Notes under the pieces: generated by a model
Database searches by the model: none
What the model saw: only the letters and a program-made list of their open reading frames with translations
What the model was told of the DNA's origin: nothing
Part shown: positions 1 through 11,509 of the stretch, piece by piece
Layout: each line of letters starts with the position of its first letter
Numbering within the stretch: the first letter of the stretch is position 1
Position numbers and translations under genes: made by a program
Source of the DNA: Thermothielavioides terrestris NRRL 8126
Taxonomy: Eukaryota > Ascomycota > Sordariomycetes > Sordariales > Chaetomiaceae
Direction of reading: 5' to 3'
NCBI RefSeq assembly: GCF_000226115.1
Contig: NC_016461.1
Location: forward strand, 3,472,001 to 3,536,000
DNA: 64,000 nucleotides

Positions 1-616
1 ACATGCGCAGGTGGAACAGCTGAACGGCGGTCCTCTTGCGGTCCGTCAGCACCGTGTCGATGCGCAGGTTCATATTCCCGTCGGTGGTGTACTCGTCGTG
101 CCGTATTGTCAGGCGGTTGAGGGAGGGGTACAGGCTGGCAAAGTGAAGAGGGGTCGAGACGCGGACGTTGGGCTCGACAATGTCGCACCGGTACTCGGGC
201 AAGGGCGGAATCGCACCGTCGTCATAGTCCGGACGCCCGTCCATGTCCAAGTAGGCCAAGTCCTCGCGCGACGCCGTGGTAGAGGCGTACGAGTCGAGGG
301 ATGAGCGGGGGTAGAGCGAAGTGTCGGGACCGACATCGTCACGCGAGTCGTAGTCCCGTTCGTGGCTAGCAGCACCAGAGCGGGCTCCGCTGGACGTGGA
401 TTGTGCCGAGGTCTTGAGGTCTGAGGGGCGGGGTGAAGAGTAAAGTGAGGTAGGGGCGGTAGATTGTGAAGCATATGAGTCGTTGCTCCTCCGGGCCCGA
501 GAGCCGTGGCTGGAGGAAGATTGGCTCGAGGGTTTCCTTGTCGGATGAGGAGGAGCCATCGTATGTTGTGTGTGCGGTGTACTTGCTGAGGCTGGTGTAG
601 GGGTGCTGGAAACCAT
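1..616 (-). CDS. Serine-rich conserved fungal protein, 5' part (runs off window)
   Basis: An open frame starts at ATG 616-614 in a good fungal context (CACAATGG) and stays open for 205 codons to the window edge, so the 3' end is missing. The first 110 residues or so are serine/threonine-rich and low complexity (for example PTRKPSSQSSSSHGSRARRS). They are followed by an acidic Asp/Tyr-rich stretch and then an ordered segment containing PLPEYRCDIVEPNVRVSTPL and a region ending in TDRKTAVQLFHLRM. The last motif resembles a widely conserved fungal protein family of unknown function as I remember it; I do not assign a function. The disordered, phosphorylatable N-terminus followed by a folded core suggests a cytosolic or signalling-associated protein, which is inference only. 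Confidence 0.7.
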   Translation of the reverse strand, partial: MVSSTPTPASASTPHTQHTMAPPHPTRKPSSQSSSSHGSRARRSNDSYASQSTAPTSLYSSPRPSDLKTSAQSTSSGARSGAASHERDYDSRDDVGPDTSLYPRSSLDSYASTTASREDLAYLDMDGRPDYDDGAIPPLPEYRCDIVEPNVRVSTPLHFASLYPSLNRLTIRHDEYTTDGNMNLRIDTVLTDRKRTAVQLFHLRM

Positions 617-3600
617 TGTGAGGAGAAAGTGGGATTCCTTTCCAGCTCGGACGTTTGGGGATGTGGATGGTGTTTTTATAGAAGCGTCTCCGAGGCGTCA
701 TGCAAGCACCGGGCTGGTATGCATAAGCTTCAACGGGTCGCCGGCATGTGCTTGCACTGGCCCGAGCTCCGGCATGCCGTGCCGGGGACTGCAGGACTGC
801 AGCGCGGTGCAGGGTCGTGCCGCGGGCTGCAGCGCAGTGCGCCTGCGGTGTCGATGGTTGCAGGTGACTTGCGTGTCAGGTTGGAGTCGGGCATTAAACG
901 CGGGGAGCTCGCTGGCGGCTGCCAGAGCGACAGGCGGACAGACGAACAGGTGGGATGCAGTGGCAGGCCCGCGAGTACTAGAGTAGTCGTGCAGGGTCAG
1001 GGTGCGCAAGCTGGCACTTGACAGCTCACATGCACGTCCACCGTGGAGCGAAGCGGCGGACTGCTGCAGAATGCAGACTGGCTAAGTTAACGGCGCAATG
1101 GCACAGAACCGTCGACGCAATGGACACGGCAGACGGGAGCGAACGCTTTTAAGCAGTCGGCCACGCGGGATTTCCATGTCTGGACAGAGCAGAGCTCCTG
1201 TCAACGGAATACATACCTTACCTACCCGGGAGTGCACAACGACGACCTGATGGATCTGACTGCTGCAGCCCCCGCGGCCATCAAGAAGAGGCCCGGGACC
1301 TGCCCCTCGGGATGGCGGGACGTGCTGAGCCAGCCATTCACAGTCTGGTTGGGGGTTGCAGCGCACTTTTTCACTGGGCAGCGCGGAGGGTGGCAGGAGC
1401 TTACGACACTGCCCGATGCCCGCCATTGGCTGAAAATTCGGGTCCGATGATGCCACTGTGATTGGCCAGAGCACCCGCAACCTCGACCGATTGGGAAGTC
1501 GCCGGTTGCTGGGGTCGCTCTAGCGAGTCACAAGTCACTCTTCGCGTGGGGGACAGCCGAAAGGTACTTGGGTAGCGTGGGCGAGGAAGCCAGGGTGCTG
1601 TTGCCACAGCGGTACCTTAGTTTTACATCCACTCCACAAGCTCCGGGCTTGATGGCACCTGCCGCCTCCGCAGCGACGCACCTTCCAATGTGTGGTCTGA
1701 CACCCGCGCCAGCAGCGCGACTTCCATCTAAACTATCCAATACCCTTACCAGTACACTACACTAACTCGGCGTGTCCGGAAAGCGCTCGCCTCCGACAGT
1801 GAGAAAGTGCCAGATGCTTCCTGCAACTGTGGAAACCTTATCATCCCACCCTCAGTCGACGGCGGCGGCGTTTCGTCTTGGTCGCTCCTGACTCCGGCAC
1901 TCCATTCTGTTCTTGATGCGCAGCAACCCTGCACCTTGGGCAAGTGCCATGGCAGCAGTTTCGATCCGGGTGCCAAGTGCAGCGCTCGTACTCGAAAGGA
2001 GTTGAGATGTCCCGGGTCGCTGGCACTCTCAAAATTCGCCTCTGCTGTCTCATCCATGCCACAGCAATGCAGCATGTGCGCAATCAGATCCTGCTTAGTT
2101 GCTTACATCAACATGGCAACGAATTACAGGGCGTACGTGGCATTCGAAACACTGACGCTCCTTTCCTGCCAATTTGTTCGGCACACGATCGATGCCAGGC
2201 TGCCCAACAAGCCAGCAATGGAGATCGGTGCCTTACTAGCCACTGCTCAAAGACTCGAATTGAGGCTGTACGCGCCAACCCGAACCGTTGGCTGTGAGCC
2301 ATCCGCCGAATATCCACGGACCAAGCTGCCTCGTCCAACCCCAACCCCCCGGTCCCACCCGCCCCCCAGACACGGAGGTGGGAGTTTTGGCCCTTGTCAC
2401 CCTGGGGCATCGCATTTTTTTTTCTTCGCTTTCCATATCCATTTACTAACCTTCGTGGATGCTGCGTAGGGGGTTCTGCCGGGGGCGATGCATAACCACA
2501 ACGCCGAAGTCGGCAATCTCGAGGTTGTCGCCTAGATCGGGCCACGGCCCTTCGAGCGCTCCGAGCCCAACTCCCAACCAAACTTGGCTCTGTCGCCCCA
2601 ATTGGAAGTGCCAAAATATGAACGACCTACCACGGTATTCCGTACCTCCACGAAGTTCACACTCGACCTTTAGTTATTGGCGCTTGGCACAGATGGGACT
2701 CTCCACAGACGAGAGACGGACTGTTCGCTGCTGCATCCATCCATGCACAGCCGTGCCATGTTGACTTGTGTCAAGCGTTCATTCGTCGAGGAGACAGACC
2801 ACGGCGCCGAATCCAGTGCGCGCAGGCACGTGTCCAGCCTTCCTCGCCATTGGCTGAGGACGTCTCTCTTTTGCTTCGGTCGTCGTCGTCTCAGGCAGAG
2901 CTCGAGTTCGCGACTCATTGCTTGCAAGCTGCTACCACTTTGTCGCCCCGATCCTGAGGCTAATATCCAGGCCGGCATTGGCCGGAGCGGCATTCGAATA
3001 TCTGTGACCTCTCAGACTTGACCTGGTTCATTCTCATCCTGGGATGCTGAGTCGGGCGTCAACAGGCGTCAATTTTCGCGGGTTGCATGCTGGCCGATCT
3101 CAATCCGGTTTGCTCCCCTTTGTGGGTAATCGCAGCGTCAGGATAGTGGTCTCATAAATCCGCGTCGCCCTTGCCCGGTGAAGTGACCGATGAACTCTTT
3201 GCCTCGTCCATCGTTCGCGAAATCTCGGGCTGGAAAGAGACAAGCAGCCCACCACTGATCTGTGCAATCCGGAGCAACGGCTTGGCGCTCGGATTTTCTT
3301 CTCATGGGCTTGGCTGCAGTTCGCAACTTCCGGGTGTCGATCTTCGCTGCCGCGGGTGTTTGAGCTTGGGACGCGCGGGTGCCACACAAGGCCAATCCGG
3401 ACACGGGTCTTACAAGTGCAGTCGTTGGTGTTCGTGACTTGCAGAGGGTGCAGAAGGGGAAGCTGCCCTTCTGCCCGATCACGAAATAAATCGTCGGATG
3501 TGCTGCTTGCGGTAACCCACCCCATGATGTCCAACTGTGCATTTTTTATACTCGCTTTCAACCCGGTCTGGCAAGCGCCAGCTTGAGCTCTCATCGAGCG

Positions 3601-6600
3601 CTCATGAGACAAGCGAGTCAGTTCCAGAATCGCTCTCCCTCGTTGCTTCTGATCTCTCAATTTGAGCTGGTAAGTGGCCTTCTAACACGATTGCTACCGG
3701 GATTGCTGCATCTAGTGCTCCAACCACAGTTCCTTTCTTTACCTTTTTCGCCTCTCGAGTCTCCGGAATCCAACCTCTCGGCGTCTCGAAAGAGCAAGTT
3801 CCCACTCGTTCGTCCTGTCCTGTCAAGCGCGCACAAGCAAGGGGAACCCGGACATCGCGCTTATCGGGGTTATGGCATCCTTTCGCCTCGGGAGACGCTC
3901 TCGCGAGGCTGGATGTGGCGGTTCTGATCTGGTTGGCTCGGAGACGCTCTCATTGCCAAACAACTGGCAGTGTCTGATTCGTTCGTCCACCCGTCTCCCC
4001 GACGACGAGACTTCCACCCCTTCGTTCCTTCTTCCCGTCCGAGGTGCGAGCGGGATAACTTTGCATGATATCGAGGGCTCTCCTAGAGCACTACTCAATG
4101 TACTCCCGCATCTCGATTCAAGGGTCATGGTTGACTGGCTACGGGTCTCCATATCGGGTCCATCAACTGCGTGAGCTTGACCGTTGAGGATTGCAGCCTC
4201 GATGTGGCTGTTTGGCGAGAGACGGGCTGATCTGCTGCGTGCATGCGCGACTTCTTTTATTGGACCCTGAAGTATCATCGACGCAAGTTGAGTGGAGGCA
4301 ATTGGTCGTGTCTGGCAGAGGGTTGTTGAACGAAGGCCATTCTTGGCTCAGCGTTGACCCCATCTCCTGCTTGAGGCGCAGGCTGGACCAGTCTGTCGCA
4401 AGGGAATGTGAAGCGGACCCATCTCGACCCTTGTGATGGGAGCTTGACACAAGCCGCATGTTGGTCGATGGATCTGCAAGACGGAGCGGAGAGGCGCTGC
4501 GGAGAACTTGCTTATCCTGGGAAAGAGGGAGGTGGTGATGCTGGGGCTTGGCCATCAAGGTGCCGGCCTGTCTCCAGACGCGGGAGCGAGCCATTACAGA
4601 ACGAGAGCAGGAGGGAGATCAGCGGCGAGATATCAGATCAAATCAAGAATTGGTAAGTAACTCTATCGCGAATCCAAGTTGCACGAAGTCCGGCACCCAC
4701 GAGGTACACAAAATGTCCGTGACACAACAGGCCAAGGAAGTTCTCCAGGCCGAGCATGTGGCCTGTAAGACTGACGCCGACTCCTCCACATCCTTCCATC
4801 CCTTCATCCCGCACTCACCCTCTCACCTGTTTCACCACCCATTCCCCAGCTGCGACCCCCTTCCCCATCCCCAATATTCTCCCTAACCACCCCCCCGCCC
4901 CCCTTCCCCCTCCCCCCGCGGTACCCCGCGATCTGACCGGGCCGCCATCGAGGCCGCGGTGCAGAGTGTGGCAGAGGAAGAATGAGCTCCAACAGGAATG
5001 TCCAGACTCCAGACCACCCCACAGATTTAGTAGCCGGCCAGCAGCCAAAATAGCAATTGTGCTAGCACGGCCGATGCCGCAGGGCAGGGCAGTCACTTAC
5101 TCTTACTCTCCCAGCGATAGTGTAACACATACACATCGGTAACAAGTCTTGGCCCTGTATGTCGTGTAATGGCATACGCATGACAAGATTCGGGTGATCC
5201 AGGCCTAGTTCGGCCTAAGCCTGCCATTCCTATCCTCTTGTGAAGTGTATGTCTCCCCTCACCACGTACATACCTTGGTACCAAAGGGGGCAACTGTGCC
5301 TCGTCGGTAAGTACCTTACCTACCTACATACACACCAGAGCTCCTCGTCTGCGGGCGACGCTGCGCCTACCGTTCGGTCTCCTACTCCGTAACTGTAACA
5401 GTAACTGACTAACCGAGTCTTCGTGCCGCCGGCTCCGTTACCAGTCGTCGGTCGTTGCCCGAGCACTCTTGTCCATGCTGGCAGGCCAAACAACGACAGC
5501 TAAGTGAAGAAAGGGTGTGGGACTAGGGGCTGATTGGAGACACGGTAGGATACCTACCTGTAGGTAAGTTAGTTAGGATAGGCTAAGCCAGGTAGAGCAG
5601 ACATCCATCACGGAGTAGACCCTTCCCTACGGAACCCGACCAACCCCCCAACCCAATTCGAGCCAACCCGCCTCCCTCCGGTTCCCCCGGGCCCAATAAT
5701 GCACTCGAATCATCCCTATCCTGCACAAATCATCCCTATCCTGCACTTCAGGCACAGACAGACGTTGGGCGGCGTGCGTACGGTGTACGATGTACGCACG
5801 AGTGGGCATCCATGCAGTAGCTGACTCAGGTACCTATGTATGTACCTGGTAGGGAGGTCAGGGGCTTCATCGGCCTCATGCCTCCTTAATTTGACATGTG
5901 TTGTTCTGCAACGGGTGGTGCCTTATTCCGTGGTAGTCAGGCATGCGTGGGTCCGGTCCAGGCGATGTTGACTGGGAGCAAAGTAGTTGTTGGGATTCAG
6001 GGGGTTGTGATGCCGCTCACTGCACAGAGAGGAGGACGGTAAGACGGTTGATTGAGAGCATCGCTTTCTTTTGTCTCTCTTCTGGATCTGGCTTGTTGAG
6101 ACTAGTGGCTCAAGCGGAAGTCGGGCGCGAACGTTCTGTTCCTGAGATGCCCTGCCGCACTAATTGTAGGGAGTAGACCAGGCAGGAGTCTTGGGTGGGA
6201 GGAGGTAGCCTGGCTCGTTTGGACGGAGTGCGTGAAATGAGCGACAAACACTAAGTCCAAGAGGTGGCCTCCTGGTGGAAATGATGAGCCCGGGAGTTCA
6301 GCGCTCGCAGTTAGCCGTCGGCGGAACAACTAGCACACCAGCACGCTCAAGTAAACACGACAAGGCAAGTCAACAGGCGGCAGGTGAAACAAACCAGTAA
6401 ACATAATGATGCAACAAACTAGCTAAACAAGCATCGGGGGGGAGAGTGTGCTGTGCTAAATGTATAATCGAAACTGTTTCTCTCTGGGCCCTCTCCTCCA
6501 CAGCGGGGCGATATGCTCTGCACCGTGTCGCCTTGCGTTGCCTTTGCTGATGATGGACCTGACTCAGCCTCAATACTCAAACTCAAACTCAGACACCCAA

Positions 6601-6726
6601 CTTCAAACACCACCCTTCCCACACTCAGCACCCCGCACTCAACGCCACCCTAACCAACACGCCCACCAGATCTCCGCCAGCCGCAAACCCCCTCGGATCC
6701 CTCATCTGCATCGCCAGCAGGGCCTC
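617..6726. other. Long gene-poor spacer (about 6.1 kb)
   Basis: This stretch lies between the start of the serine-rich gene and the 3' end of BBC1. It holds only short overlapping open frames (up to 220 codons at 1807-2469 on the plus strand) with no family signature, no coding-like composition and no consistent splice pattern. It contains scattered TACCTACC/GGTAGGTA-type motifs (1211-1233, 5307-5329, 5548-5590, 5821-5852) and a 20-bp direct duplication at 5708-5746. It could be the promoter plus a long 5' leader of the 616 gene, or host a non-coding transcript. Neither can be shown from sequence alone. Confidence 0.5.
5708..5746. repeat. 20-bp direct duplication
   Basis: The 19-bp motif AATCATCCCTATCCTGCAC occurs twice with a period of 20 bp, differing only at the joining base. 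It lies in non-coding DNA and is probably a simple local duplication. Confidence 0.8.
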
Positions 6727-9700
6727 CTAGTTCCCAGCCTGCCCGCCGGCGGCGGCATTCGCCTCCCAGCCGATCCAGCTGCGGGGCATGACGCGCCAGA
6801 TCTTGACCTCGCCGGAGCGCAGGTCGTCCAGCTTGAAGGACTCGACCTTGACCTTCTTGCTCTCGCGGCCCTGCTCCCAGGCGCGCACCTTCTTCTTGGT
6901 GCCGTCCCACTCGGCGACGATGGCGACGTGGTCGGGCTTGCCGACCTCGACGCTGTACTTGGCGTGCATGGGGCCGTGCTTGCCCTGGAACTTGGCGTTG
7001 CGGATGCTGACGATGTCGCCCGGCCGGATCTCGTCGTTCTGCGTCGTGCTCGCGTTCGCCAGGTTGCTGTACACGAGCGCGCCGTAGGCGCGCGTGCCGA
7101 CGGGCAGGAGCGCGTCCTTGAAGGGCCGCAGCAGCTCGTAGACGAGTGCCTGCGGCGTGCCGTCGCCGACGATTGTGTCTTTCTTGGACGCAGCAGCCTC
7201 GCCGATGGCGCGGCCGAAGCGTTCGTAGCTCTGCTCGAGCTGGTCCTGGCGCAGAGCGCGCGGAGGTGGTTCGTGGCGCTGTTCCAGGTGCACGTCGGAC
7301 GGATCCTGCGGGTTGAAACGGACTGTGATGACGGTCTGTGAGTAGTCCTGGTAGAGGACGTAGATGTCGCGAGTCACGATGGTCTTGCCGCCCTGGTGCG
7401 GGTCGGCGGCGCTCGACTCCTCGGACTCGAAGAAGATATCTTTGCGACCGTGGAGCTGGGGAGGGAGACCGTTAGGTTGCAGCCACCAGCCTGACTGGCT
7501 GGCTAGGTCGATGTCATTCGCAACGAAGCTAGACTCCATTGACGGGCGAGTGACATCCACGGACCGACGGCCAATGCTTGGACGCTGGTGATCGATTGAC
7601 TGCCGTGTCGGAGCCCGACCAGGAGGCGGGGGAGGAGGGGGGGACCTCGGGACCTGAGAGCCACCGTACGAGGGGACTTCAAAGGAGAACATGTCCTCCT
7701 GTTGGTGCCTCGAAGGCGGAGGCGGAGGGGGCGTCGGCATCGGGTACGAGGGCGCTGCGGGAATGCCCTGGGAAGGCGCCGTGTAGTTATAGGGGTCGTA
7801 GTCATCATCGTAGCGGGGCGTCTCCTTGGGCGGCGGCGGCGGTGGTGGTGGGGGCGATCGGGGAACGTCTACGGATCTCCGAGTCTCCGGCGGGGGTTGA
7901 CTCGGGACCGGCGGCGGCCCGGCTCTCGGTGGCGCTCCGATCGGGATGGGCGGCGCTCCTGCGGTGGGAGACCGCGGGGAGACCACGTCCTCAAAGCTCG
8001 AGTCACGCTGATGGGCTTTGAGCGCATCCTTGTGGGGAACAGAAGAAGCGATGTCAGTGTCGTAATCCCCCTCATACTCCGTAACCTCCTCTTCCTCGCC
8101 GTCGTCACTCTCCCTGTGTGCCGCCGGTAACGGCGGCGGCGGTCTGGAATCCCCGGTTGAGGTCCGATGCAGTGGCGGCGCAGCCGAGGGCGGCGGAGGA
8201 GGCGGCCTTGTCTGCGCAGGCGGCGGGGCTGGCGGAGAGCTCGGAACCGGCGGCGGTGGTGGCCTGCTGTTGCGCTTGCTCGGTGCCGGTTCCCGCGGGG
8301 AGGAAGGGGATGTTTGGTCAAGAGAAGCGCCGCTGTCCTGAGACAGACGGGGTGACGTGGGAATCGGCGGTGGCACCGCTGCCGCGGGCGGGGGCGGGGG
8401 CGGAGCTCGAGCAACCGGCTGTGGAGCGTCAGACTCCCCAAGCTCATCACCCGAGGCCGAACCTTCGCTCGGTGACTTGATGGCCGCAGAGGCAGGTGGA
8501 GGCGGCGGCGGCGGACGGGCTTTACGAGATTAATAAGAGTCCTCCAATGGAGAGAAGGGAAGGAAGGAAACGGTGGGCACGCCGATACTCACAGTCAGTA
8601 GGCACAGGGGGCGGAGCCGGTCTCCCAACAGGGATAGGGGGAGGTGCTTCTTGCGACGGGACTGCGACTGTCAGCAACCACAAATTTTGCTCACGGACAT
8701 GGTCAGTCGGCGTACCGGGCAGAGCGGCTTCCTGGTGCGGAGTCCTCAAACGGGATTCCTCCTCTTCCTCTTCTTCCGCCTCAGGTTGCCTCGCCTCTGG
8801 CGGAGGTGGAGGCCGCATCAGCCCGGGGAGGGGAATAGGAGCCGCCCGTGCCGTGGGCGAGGCCGGCTCTTCAATCTCCTCAGCGCGCTTCTCCGGCGCA
8901 GCCTTTTTCTTCTTGGGAGGCAACGGAGCGGGGGCGCCAAACAGGGGTATGGCCATTCCGGGCATGCCCATGCCGCCGGCCATTCTGGCCATTCTCGCGC
9001 GCAGCTCCTCTTTGCGCCGGATCTCCGGGTCGATGTCCTCCTCCTCCTCTTCTTCGTCCTCTTCCTCATTTTGGTCACTGTCCTCCTGCTTGGATACGGT
9101 GGCAACGTGTTCGGCCTTCTCATCGCTGTCCTCCTTTTCCGTGACATCCTCCTGACCCTCAGTTGTCTCGCCGGCCCCGGACATGTCCGCCTCATTACCG
9201 TCGCGGGGCTCCGCTCCCTTGGAAGACTTACGACGAGGCGGATGGGCCAGGCGAGGGGGGTGCGCCTCGTCTGTGGACGTCCTGCGGGTCTCCTCGGTTC
9301 TCTCTCCCGTTTCGCCTTCGATGGTGTCCTGACTATCAAGGCGCTTTTTGGGCGGCCGCTTCGGCTTCTCCTTCTTGGCAGCGGCTTCAGCATGGCGAGC
9401 GGCGGTCTCCATCTGCTGTTTCTGCAGCAGCGCCAGCCTCTCCTTCAAGCTCATGGGCTTGGGCTGGTCCTCGGCAGCGTCGCCTTGGTTCGTCGAAGCC
9501 GCAGGGACAAGCCCCGCCTTCCCCGCATTTTCGAGGGCCTCGGCCTCTTGCTCTTTTACTTCCGGATCCTCATCTCGGCGGTAGATCTTGGCGACGGGCA
9601 CTTGGGTCGGGGGCGGGACGTAGGCGTTCCTGCTTGGGGGCGGCGCGACGAAGGGCTTTTTGATAAAGGCGGAGCTGCCGGAGCTCAGGCTGCTCGGCTT

Positions 9701-10348
9701 GAACGGGGCGATCGGCGGGGCAGAAGCCTTGTTGAAGGCGGCGATGCGATCCTTGAACGAGCTGCTCGTGGGCTTCTCGGAAACGGGCGGCGGGCCGCTG
9801 GGCTTGGGCGTCGAAGGGGCCGGTTTCGGGGGAGCCTGAGAACTCGCAGACGGAACCTCGGCAGGCTGCGGGGCGGGCGGCGCCGGAGCGGGGGCGGGCG
9901 CAGGAGGCTGCGCCGGCTCGACCGGCTTGGGCGCGGGAGGCGCTGGCGCAGCCGCCGGTGCCGGCGGGGCAGCAGGGAGGGTCTCCGAAGGAGAGCCGGC
10001 GGTCACCGGCTCCGGCGTGTCCCCGGGCTCTGGGGCAGCCTGAAGGTGCGAGGACTCTGGCGGTGGGACGGGAGGGGCAGCAGTCTCAGGGACGGGGGCG
10101 GGAGCAGGCTCGGCCTCCTTCTTGGGCCGCGCCCTTGTCGGCCTGGGCGGCGCAGTGGGCTCGTATTTCTCAACGAAGTTCCGAGGGAAGATGCCCTCGT
10201 GCTTCGTGCCGGCCTCGTCGATGTACTCTCCTCCGTACCAATCGGCGTCTTCTTCATCGGTCACGGTGATGATCTGGCCGACGGCGAAGTTGAGATCGTC
10301 CTCGTGGCTCGAGGTGTATTCATACAGGGCCTTGACCTTGAACGACAT
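6727..10348 (-). CDS. BBC1: BBC1/MTI1-like SH3 protein of actin patches
   Basis: Two exons: 10348-8593 and 8519-6727, joined over a 73-nt intron (donor GTGAGT at 8592, acceptor GTAAAG ending 8520). Phase is preserved (T|CC) and the model gives 1182 aa. The start ATG has a CCACCATG context and opens directly into an SH3 domain (residues about 1-65: ALYEY, DDLNF, DADWYGGEY and the PRNFVEKY end). A long proline/alanine-rich and acidic linker follows, with poly-Pro stretches. The last 240 residues or so form the C-terminal domain typical of Bbc1/Mti1 (GWWLQPNGLPPQL, the SNLANA segment and the final MPRSWIGWEANA). In yeast this family binds type I myosin tails and Las17/WASP and restrains Arp2/3 at endocytic patches. 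A second in-frame 54-nt intron (8707-8654, donor GTACGC) is possible inside exon 1 and would shorten the product by 18 residues. Confidence 0.9.
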
Positions 10349-11509
10349 GGTGGCGCGGCTCGTGGCCAGCAGCGGTCGCAGGCAGCGGCGGCAGTCGAGG
10401 CGGTCGAGGCAGGGGTGGAAGCGATGGAAGCCACGGCGGGGCTCGCAGAGCTTGAGCTTCCCGCGAGCCAAATAGCTAACGTCAGTACAATAATTATTCG
10501 CCACAAGGAGCGTAGCTCGGTTGCGAGACGGCGAAAAGACTCGCAGCGAGCTGGTGCCTAACGTAAACAACGCTCGCGCTTGCGTAAGGCGAGCAGGTTG
10601 TGTGGGCGAAGAATGCGAGATGGCCCAAAATCTCAAACGGTTGATGGAGATCGGCTGCTGCGTCCAAGGGCAGTCCCTGGCTGGCCTTGGGCTTGGCTTG
10701 TCGGGGCGTGACGGAGGGGTTCGGTTCGCAGTTAGTTAGGTTACCAGGTAATTGCCGTAATGAATACCTACAACTAACCTTGGTTAACGTGCAAAGCCGG
10801 CCAAGAGCTGCGTTCGATCGCCGACGTCAGTGCATGAACCACTGGCTGCGCCCGCGTCACACAGCCACCACTCACCACCAAAGTGTTCTTGCCTCAGTCT
10901 CGGTCGGCTTGTGCACTGTCGCAGTTCTTCAGACTCTGCCAGGCAGCAATTCACCCGGAGCAGCGGAGCAGCACAGGAGGTGGCTTGGGCGTCGCATGTG
11001 TGTAGTGTGCTTAGTGTGGGGAGCAGCCCCTCACCGTAACGCATCGACCAAAGTTACAGCGTAATATGCTACGGTATTTTGACGAGCCTGTCACTGCTGC
11101 AAACAATTGATTTTCCACAGCACCAACCCAGGCGTAAGAAAGATGAAATCTCAATTTGCTCTGCTGCTCAGGCTGTACTCTTATTATTACATGCCTAAAT
11201 ATAAGGTCAGCTTTTTTTTTCTTTCTCAACCCATAGATCTTTTTCAAGTTCGAAGGAGTTATGTCTCATAGCACGTCTGTTCGGGTATCAGAACTCACAG
11301 CACTGTATTTAGTACACTCCATACCTTACATTAATTACCCGCATCTGAAGTGGGGCTAAACGCATTGGCGACAGTGACGACACCTCCTGCGGTACGAAAC
11401 CAAGCAGGCGAGCAGGGATTGCATAATCCGAGGGAAGCCACCACCATCTCGAATCTCGAGCGTGTTACAACACAACTCACCAAACCACACCACGCCCGCT
11501 CTACCAGCG
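10349..11509. other. Divergent promoter region BBC1/RTR1
   Basis: This 1.16-kb spacer separates two divergently transcribed genes. It has no open frame with coding character. The RTR1-proximal half is AT-richer (for example 11200-11345, with a T-run at 11213-11221). I see no specific operator-like element. Confidence 0.6.

Noticed and set aside
1807..2469. 220-codon open frame in the left spacer
   Set aside because: No family motif, mixed composition, overlapping frames on both strands, and it ends in translated low-complexity sequence.
8573..10561. 662-codon open frame on the plus strand
   Set aside because: It is the antisense shadow of BBC1 exon 1: Arg/Gly-rich translation of proline/alanine codons, no domain, and it overlaps a well-supported gene.
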